Part shown: positions 59,971-64,000 of the stretch, piece after piece
Layout of the letters: every line of letters starts with the position of its first letter
Numbering within the stretch: the stretch's first letter is position 1
NCBI GenBank assembly: GCA_964563855.1
Contig: CAZLYU010000004.1
Span: 30,315 to 94,314, forward strand
DNA from: JAFGRR01 sp964563855
GTDB lineage: Bacteria > Planctomycetota > Phycisphaerae > UBA1845 > Fen-1342
Length of the DNA: 64,000 nucleotides
Direction of reading: 5' to 3'
Program-made: the position numbers and the translations under genes
Notes under the pieces: generated by a model
What the model saw: the letters and a program-made list of their open reading frames with translations, nothing else
Told to the model about the DNA's origin: nothing
Databases searched by the model: none

Positions 59971-60850
59971 GGGGCTCCAAAGTCTGCGGGGTCTGTCGCG
60001 ACCAGCCGGGGAGGCGGTCGAGGTTTTCCTGGGCCCCGCGCCAGCGCGACGGGAATTCGAAAGGCGGCGGCTCGGCTCGCAGCCGGATGCGACCGACGTC
60101 GAGTCGCAGCTCGGCGTCGCGCTGCGGCCACTCGGCGACATAGCTCGCGGGGGTGAGCGGCTGACCCGGGAGGCTCGTCGCGCGGCGATAGCGCGAGTAG
60201 CGCGTATGCATGATGACGCGTCCTGCGGGGTCGTAGTCGATGATCTCACGCGGGAGCGGCGGCCCGCTCTTTGACAACACGATCTCGCGTACGACGCGCG
60301 ACCACCCGCCCTCCGCATCAGCGCTCACGAAGGTGAGCACGCGACGATCCTGCGTTTCGTAGAGCAGCGGCGGCAGCGAACCGGACTCGCTGACGGGCAG
60401 CGGTTGCAAGAGCAGGAGACGCATCACGTGGTTTGGGGGGACGATGGTTGCGGCGGAAGCGACCGCGTCCCATGAGCCCCACCACAGCTTTGTTTGCTCG
60501 GGCACATCGACCCACAGCCAATAGCGCTCGTCGTTTGAGCCGATGCGGGCAACCGTGCCGCCGAGCGTTTGGCGAACGTCGAAGATGAGGTTGCGAGGGG
60601 GCTGGAAGATGATGCCGGCGGTGTATCCGACGAAGGCGCGCGTTACGCCGTCATCATCGCGGAACTTAAACGAGACGAGGCTCTCGCTGAAATCGATGGA
60701 CTGATCGATCGCGGCGAAGTTGTCGTTGAGCTGCTGATAGGTCTGACGTGCAACCGAGGCCGAGAGGAACGTAACCCGCGGCGCGCAGCCAACAAACAGC
60801 GCGGTGAGCGAAATCATGAGCAGCGCGGCGCGGCGGGCGTCAGTCAGCAC
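59960..60850 (-). CDS. Predicted lipoprotein of unknown function
   Basis: 296 residues from a GTG at 60850 (start choice uncertain; the frame is open to 60910). Lipobox ISLTALFVGCAP with Cys about residue 17. The rest is beta-rich (FRDDDGVTRAFVGYTAGII, ERYWLWVDVPEQTKLWWGSWDAV, RRVLTFVSADAEGGWSRVVRE, REIIDYDPAGRVIMHTRYSRYR), resembling an outer-membrane lipoprotein carrier (LolA/LolB-like) fold only loosely. Second gene of a leftward operon; both ends overlap the neighbours slightly. Confidence 0.55.
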   Translation of the reverse strand: MLTDARRAALLMISLTALFVGCAPRVTFLSASVARQTYQQLNDNFAAIDQSIDFSESLVSFKFRDDDGVTRAFVGYTAGIIFQPPRNLIFDVRQTLGGTVARIGSNDERYWLWVDVPEQTKLWWGSWDAVASAATIVPPNHVMRLLLLQPLPVSESGSLPPLLYETQDRRVLTFVSADAEGGWSRVVREIVLSKSGPPLPREIIDYDPAGRVIMHTRYSRYRRATSLPGQPLTPASYVAEWPQRDAELRLDVGRIRLRAEPPPFEFPSRWRGAQENLDRLPGWSRQTPQTLEPHAF

Positions 60851-61433
60851 GTGACGGCTCCGCTTCAGGGGGGTCGGCGACATCAAGATCGGTCTCGTCG
60901 GCTTCGGCAAACTCGGCGGCGAGCGATTCGAGCTGATGGCTGAGTTCTTCGGCCTGTTCGGCCTCGAGCGGCGGTTGACGGACGTCGTACACCTGGGCGT
61001 CGCGCGACGCCTTGAAGCGCCAGAGCGGGACCTGATTGGCGTCGTCGACCTCGACAGTCTCCGTCAGCGTGAGCACCTTCTTCCGCATCAGCCAGAGCGC
61101 GAGGACGAACTCCAGTCGCCGTCGGTTCAGCGGCGTGTCAGCGCGATTGGGTGTGGCGTACATCCGTTGGAACAATCGGTAGCACGCGTCCGTATCGAGA
61201 CGCGTCGGCCGGGTGGCAGAGGCGTCGGGGCGCTGGGCGCGCCAGCGGGCGAGCAGTTCGGCGTTGTCGGGGTCGGCGGCGGACGCGGCGCAGTCTGGAC
61301 AGAGGTCGCGGCGCATGGGGCCGGCCGTGGTGTCGTAGAGGCTCGTTTGCACGACGGCGCCGTCTTCAAATCGCTGTTGGCACGCCTCACACGTCGTTCG
61401 ACGGCGCGGCATGCTCCACTGGCGGCTCGCCAT
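60840..61433 (-). CDS. Hypothetical protein with zinc-ribbon N-terminus
   Basis: 197 residues from the ATG at 61433 (GGAG upstream; open to 61502). Two CxxC pairs, CEACQQRF and LCPDCAAS, form a probable zinc ribbon in the first 50 residues; a helical middle part follows (RRRLEFVLALWLMRKKVLTLT, WRFKASRDAQVYDVRQPPLE) and an acidic C-terminus (EADETDLDVADPPEAE). No function recognised. First gene of the leftward three-gene operon ending in the RDD protein, 77 bases downstream of ruvX. Confidence 0.6.
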   Translation of the reverse strand: MASRQWSMPRRRTTCEACQQRFEDGAVVQTSLYDTTAGPMRRDLCPDCAASAADPDNAELLARWRAQRPDASATRPTRLDTDACYRLFQRMYATPNRADTPLNRRRLEFVLALWLMRKKVLTLTETVEVDDANQVPLWRFKASRDAQVYDVRQPPLEAEQAEELSHQLESLAAEFAEADETDLDVADPPEAEPSRAD

Positions 61434-61510
61434 AACGTCTCCCAGATTCCGCGAAAGGCGGATGCGGACCGCGATGTTAGACGCAGCGGCGGCGATGCGC
61501 AAGCGGCCGA

Positions 61511-61981
61511 TCAGTCCGAATGAGTCGCGGTGGGCGGCTCGTTGGCGCGTGCGTCGAGGAAGCTCTGCAAGATGACGGCGGCAGCAATCGCGTCGCGGGC
61601 GCGTTTCTGACGGTGGCGGGTCAGGCCGACCTGGGCCATGAGGGCGTCGGCTTGAAAGCTGGTGAGCCGCTCGTCGAACAATTCGACCGGAGCGTTCGGA
61701 AGGTGTCGCTGGAGTGCGACGGCGAAGTTGCGGGCGATGGTGGTTTGGGCGGAATCGGATCCATCCATGTTCACGGGCAGCCCGACGACGAAGCCACGGA
61801 CTTCCTGAGTTTCAGCCCATTTGCGGACGGCGATGGCGTCGGCGTCAAGGTTGCCGGCCCCGGGCAGGACCGTGGCGGGGCTCGCGATGCTTCCGAGGTA
61901 GTCGGAGAGTGCGACGCCGATGCGTTTTGCGCCGTAGTCGACGCCGGCCCAGCGGATGTTGGCGGGGCCGCCGCTAGGCAA
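61511..61981 (-). CDS. ruvX: RuvX/YqgF-type Holliday junction resolvase homologue
   Basis: 156 residues from a TTG at 61981; longer versions back to 62116 are possible but unlike the family in length. RNase H fold: WAGVDYGAKRIGVALSD, then VRGFVVGLPVNMDGSDSAQT (the GLP...G.. motif), VELFDERLTSFQA (the DER..T motif) and the final acidic RARDAIAAAVILQSFL. YqgF acts in resolving recombination intermediates or processing 16S rRNA 5' ends. Divergent from rpoB. Confidence 0.88.
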   Translation of the reverse strand: MPSGGPANIRWAGVDYGAKRIGVALSDYLGSIASPATVLPGAGNLDADAIAVRKWAETQEVRGFVVGLPVNMDGSDSAQTTIARNFAVALQRHLPNAPVELFDERLTSFQADALMAQVGLTRHRQKRARDAIAAAVILQSFLDARANEPPTATHSD

Positions 61982-62251
61982 GATTGCTGCCAACCGCGTT
62001 TGATTTGGCAGAAAATTTATGTGAAAGGGTTGCCATCGGGAAATGATCGGATATTCTTCGAAGGTTGCGGACAACTTCAGCGAGAGACACGAGCAACCTA
62101 CGCGCAAGACGTGCAAAAACGCTGCTCACAACGCCAACTGCAGATCGGCGGCGCCCATGGAAGGGGGCTGTCCGACTTGTGTGCTGCGCGGTCTCGCCGC
62201 TGGTTCCCAAACCCATAACGTCCCTGCTTTTGCCGTCCCGCGGAGAGCCTT
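61982..62251. other. Divergent ruvX/rpoB intergenic region
   Basis: 270 bases without a supported gene. Holds the probable rpoB promoter and a ~190-base leader; rplL, the usual gene before rpoB, is absent. Confidence 0.6.
62030..62057 (+). promoter_or_regulatory. Probable rpoB promoter
   Basis: TTGCCA (62030-62035) and TATTCT (62052-62057), 16-base spacer; about 195 bases before the ATG. Both hexamers are close to consensus. Confidence 0.45.
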
Positions 62252-64000
62252 ATGCCTGTCAGCAAGGTGCGCGATTTTAGTCGCTACGGCGATGCAATCG
62301 AAGTTCCTGACCTTATTCGCATTCAGACCGAGTCCTACGCGCGACTGCTGCAGGAGGATAAGGCGCCGGGGGCCCGTGATCCGTATGGGCTCGAAGCACT
62401 GCTGCGTGAAGTCTTCCCGATTGAGAGCTACGACGAGAACATGCGGCTGGAGTACGTCGAGTATCAGCTCGACCCGGCCCGTTATACGCCGGACGAGTGC
62501 CGCGAACTGGGCCTGACGTACGGCATGCCCTTCCGCGTGACGGTGCGTCTGCATCGCAAAGACCGCGAGGAGGTGCAACAGGAAGCGATCTATCTCGGCG
62601 ACATTCCGATCATGATCGGCGGCGGCGAGTTCATCGTGAACGGCGCGGAACGCGTAATCGTGTCGCAGTTGCACCGCAGTCCGGGCGTCGACTTCGTCAA
62701 GGAAAACACCGAAGGCGACCGAGCGCTGCACGCGTGCCGCATTATTCCGGAGCGGGGTTCGTGGATTGAGATCAACGTGACTCGCAAAGATGTGCTGGCG
62801 GTGCGCATCGATCAGAGCAGTAAGATCCCGGCGACGACGTTTCTGCGGGCGATGGACGAGAAGTATGGCACGGATGAGTCGATCATCCGCTCGTTCCACG
62901 ACGTGAAGAGCACCCGCGTGGGGAGCCTGAAGCCGGAGATGTACGTCGCGTCGCCGGTCATCGACCCCGACACGGGCGAAGAGTTGGTGGGCGCGGGTCG
63001 GCAGATCGGCGAGGCGTTGAACAAGATTCGCGAGTCGTCGCTGAAGCAGGTCGACGTGATCACGAAGGTGAGCGACGCGATCATCCTGAATACGCTCGCG
63101 GAAGACAGCGCTCACTCGCACGATGAAGCACTGCTACGCATCTACGCCCGCCTGCGGCCGGGCAACCCGGTGCAGTTGGATCGGGCGCGGAAGCTGTTTC
63201 AAGAGAAGTTTTACGACGAGAACCGCTATCGGCTCGGCAAGGTGGGTCGCTTCCGGCTCAACCGGAAGTTTGAGAAGGGCATTCCGGAAACGGAGATGAC
63301 CCTGAAGGCCGAAGACGTGATCGAGTCGCTGCGTTATCTGCTGGCGCTGCGCGCCGGCGAAGGCAGCGTTGACGACATCGACCATCTGGGCAACCGCCGG
63401 CTGCGCACGATCGACGAGCTCGCTGCTGAGGAGCTGCGCAAGGGCTTCTTGAAGCTCCGTCGCACCGTGCAGGAGCGCATGAGCCTGAAAGAGCCGGACT
63501 CGATCGGGAAGATTTCGGAGTTGGTGAACACGAAGAGCATCTCGAGCGCGATCGACTTTTTCTTCGGCCGCAGCGAACTGTCGCAGGTGGTCGACCAGAC
63601 CAACCCGCTCAGCCAGCTCACGCACGAGCGGCGGCTGTCGGCGCTGGGTCCGGGCGGGCTGAACCGCAAGCGGGCCGGCTTCGAAGTGCGCGACGTACAT
63701 CCGACCCATTACGGACGGATCTGTCCCATCGAAACACCGGAGGGGCCGAATATCGGTCTGATCAATTCCCTGGCGACCCACGCGCGGGTCAACAAATACG
63801 GCTTCATCGAAAGCCCTTACCGCCGCGTCGTCGACGCCAAAGTGACCGACGAGGTGGTTTATCTCTCCGCCATGGAGGAACAACGGTTCGCCATCGCCCA
63901 GGCCAACGCCGAAGTCGACGAGGCCGGCGTGCTCGCCAATGAATTCGTCAACTGCCGGGTCGGCGGCGACGCCACCCTCGTGCCGCGCGAAGACGTCGCC
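62252..64000 (+). CDS. rpoB: RNA polymerase beta subunit, 5' part (window ends inside)
   Basis: 583 codons visible from an ATG with GGAG upstream; the frame is open to the window end. Core of RpoB: LGDIPIMIGGGEFIVNGAERVIVSQLHRSPGV and the rifampicin-pocket segment (DQTNPLSQLTHERRLSALGPGGL) followed by FEVRDVHPTHYGRICPIETPEGPNIGLINSLA. Against E. coli the pocket differs at several sites: S508R, Q510E, F514V, M515V and K527E, while D516, H526, R529 and S531 are kept. The gene is not preceded by rplJ/rplL, as in many Planctomycetota; here ruvX is divergent. Confidence 0.97.
   Translation, partial: MPVSKVRDFSRYGDAIEVPDLIRIQTESYARLLQEDKAPGARDPYGLEALLREVFPIESYDENMRLEYVEYQLDPARYTPDECRELGLTYGMPFRVTVRLHRKDREEVQQEAIYLGDIPIMIGGGEFIVNGAERVIVSQLHRSPGVDFVKENTEGDRALHACRIIPERGSWIEINVTRKDVLAVRIDQSSKIPATTFLRAMDEKYGTDESIIRSFHDVKSTRVGSLKPEMYVASPVIDPDTGEELVGAGRQIGEALNKIRESSLKQVDVITKVSDAIILNTLAEDSAHSHDEALLRIYARLRPGNPVQLDRARKLFQEKFYDENRYRLGKVGRFRLNRKFEKGIPETEMTLKAEDVIESLRYLLALRAGEGSVDDIDHLGNRRLRTIDELAAEELRKGFLKLRRTVQERMSLKEPDSIGKISELVNTKSISSAIDFFFGRSELSQVVDQTNPLSQLTHERRLSALGPGGLNRKRAGFEVRDVHPTHYGRICPIETPEGPNIGLINSLATHARVNKYGFIESPYRRVVDAKVTDEVVYLSAMEEQRFAIAQANAEVDEAGVLANEFVNCRVGGDATLVPREDVA

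Noticed and set aside
62043..62516. Rightward frame 62043-62516 overlapping the rpoB start
   Set aside because: rpoB with its own ribosome site explains the region; the other frame has no family match.
1..64000. CRISPR arrays, rRNA genes, prophage or intact insertion sequences
   Set aside because: No repeated spacer pattern, rRNA core or transposase was seen; only small direct repeats and a possible remnant motif at 39244-39277.

Overview
The window is high-GC bacterial DNA, densely coded on both strands and interrupted by one 100-base run of N (57126-57225), so it is probably a draft scaffold or metagenome-assembled genome. The gene mix points to the Planctomycetota, possibly a Phycisphaerae-like lineage: an exosortase/EPS locus with a giant TPR protein, an excisionase-HTH/PTS-EIIA fusion, HEAT-repeat secreted proteins and a DUF6754-like membrane operon. 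That assignment is inference; the rpoB fragment at the right edge would settle it.

Left part (1-15.9 kb): a truncated PhyH dioxygenase, a GT2 glycosyltransferase/methyltransferase pair, gcvT, rpmA (L27), a HEAT-repeat protein with an embedded receiver-like domain, a compact five-gene operon of uncharacterised membrane proteins (7889-12724), an MTA-phosphorylase-like protein whose usual active-site residues are mostly replaced, next to an amidohydrolase of the aminofutalosine/MTA deaminase type, and the HTH-EIIA fusion.

Middle (16-36.7 kb): a secreted protein, a 42-residue membrane peptide, a chemoreceptor, a large polytopic membrane protein, a HIT protein and a NeuD/PglD-type acyltransferase. 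Then comes a long co-directional exopolysaccharide/exosortase locus: Wza-like export lipoprotein, exosortase, EpsI-like protein, 1553-residue TPR protein, tyrosine autokinase, GT-C-like membrane protein and a VKOR-DsbA fusion. It is followed by tRNA-Met(CAT).

Light and repair region (36.8-48.3 kb): leftward genes encode a proton-pump-type microbial rhodopsin with all key residues, the retinal-forming Brp/Blh dioxygenase, and a DUF2256/DUF3253 protein of a family often found near photolyases. Rightward genes start with a FAD-dependent amine-oxidase/phytoene-desaturase-like enzyme and a membrane protein. They continue into the complete four-gene ligase-associated DNA repair operon (MBL exonuclease, ATP-dependent ligase, Lhr-like helicase, PdeM).

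Right part (48.4-64 kb): a MacAB-like ABC efflux operon with an MCE/MlaD protein upstream, a single-domain response regulator, a secreted protein, a flippase, the assembly gap, lexA with an overlapping upstream ORF, an RDD membrane protein operon, ruvX, and divergently the first 583 codons of rpoB.
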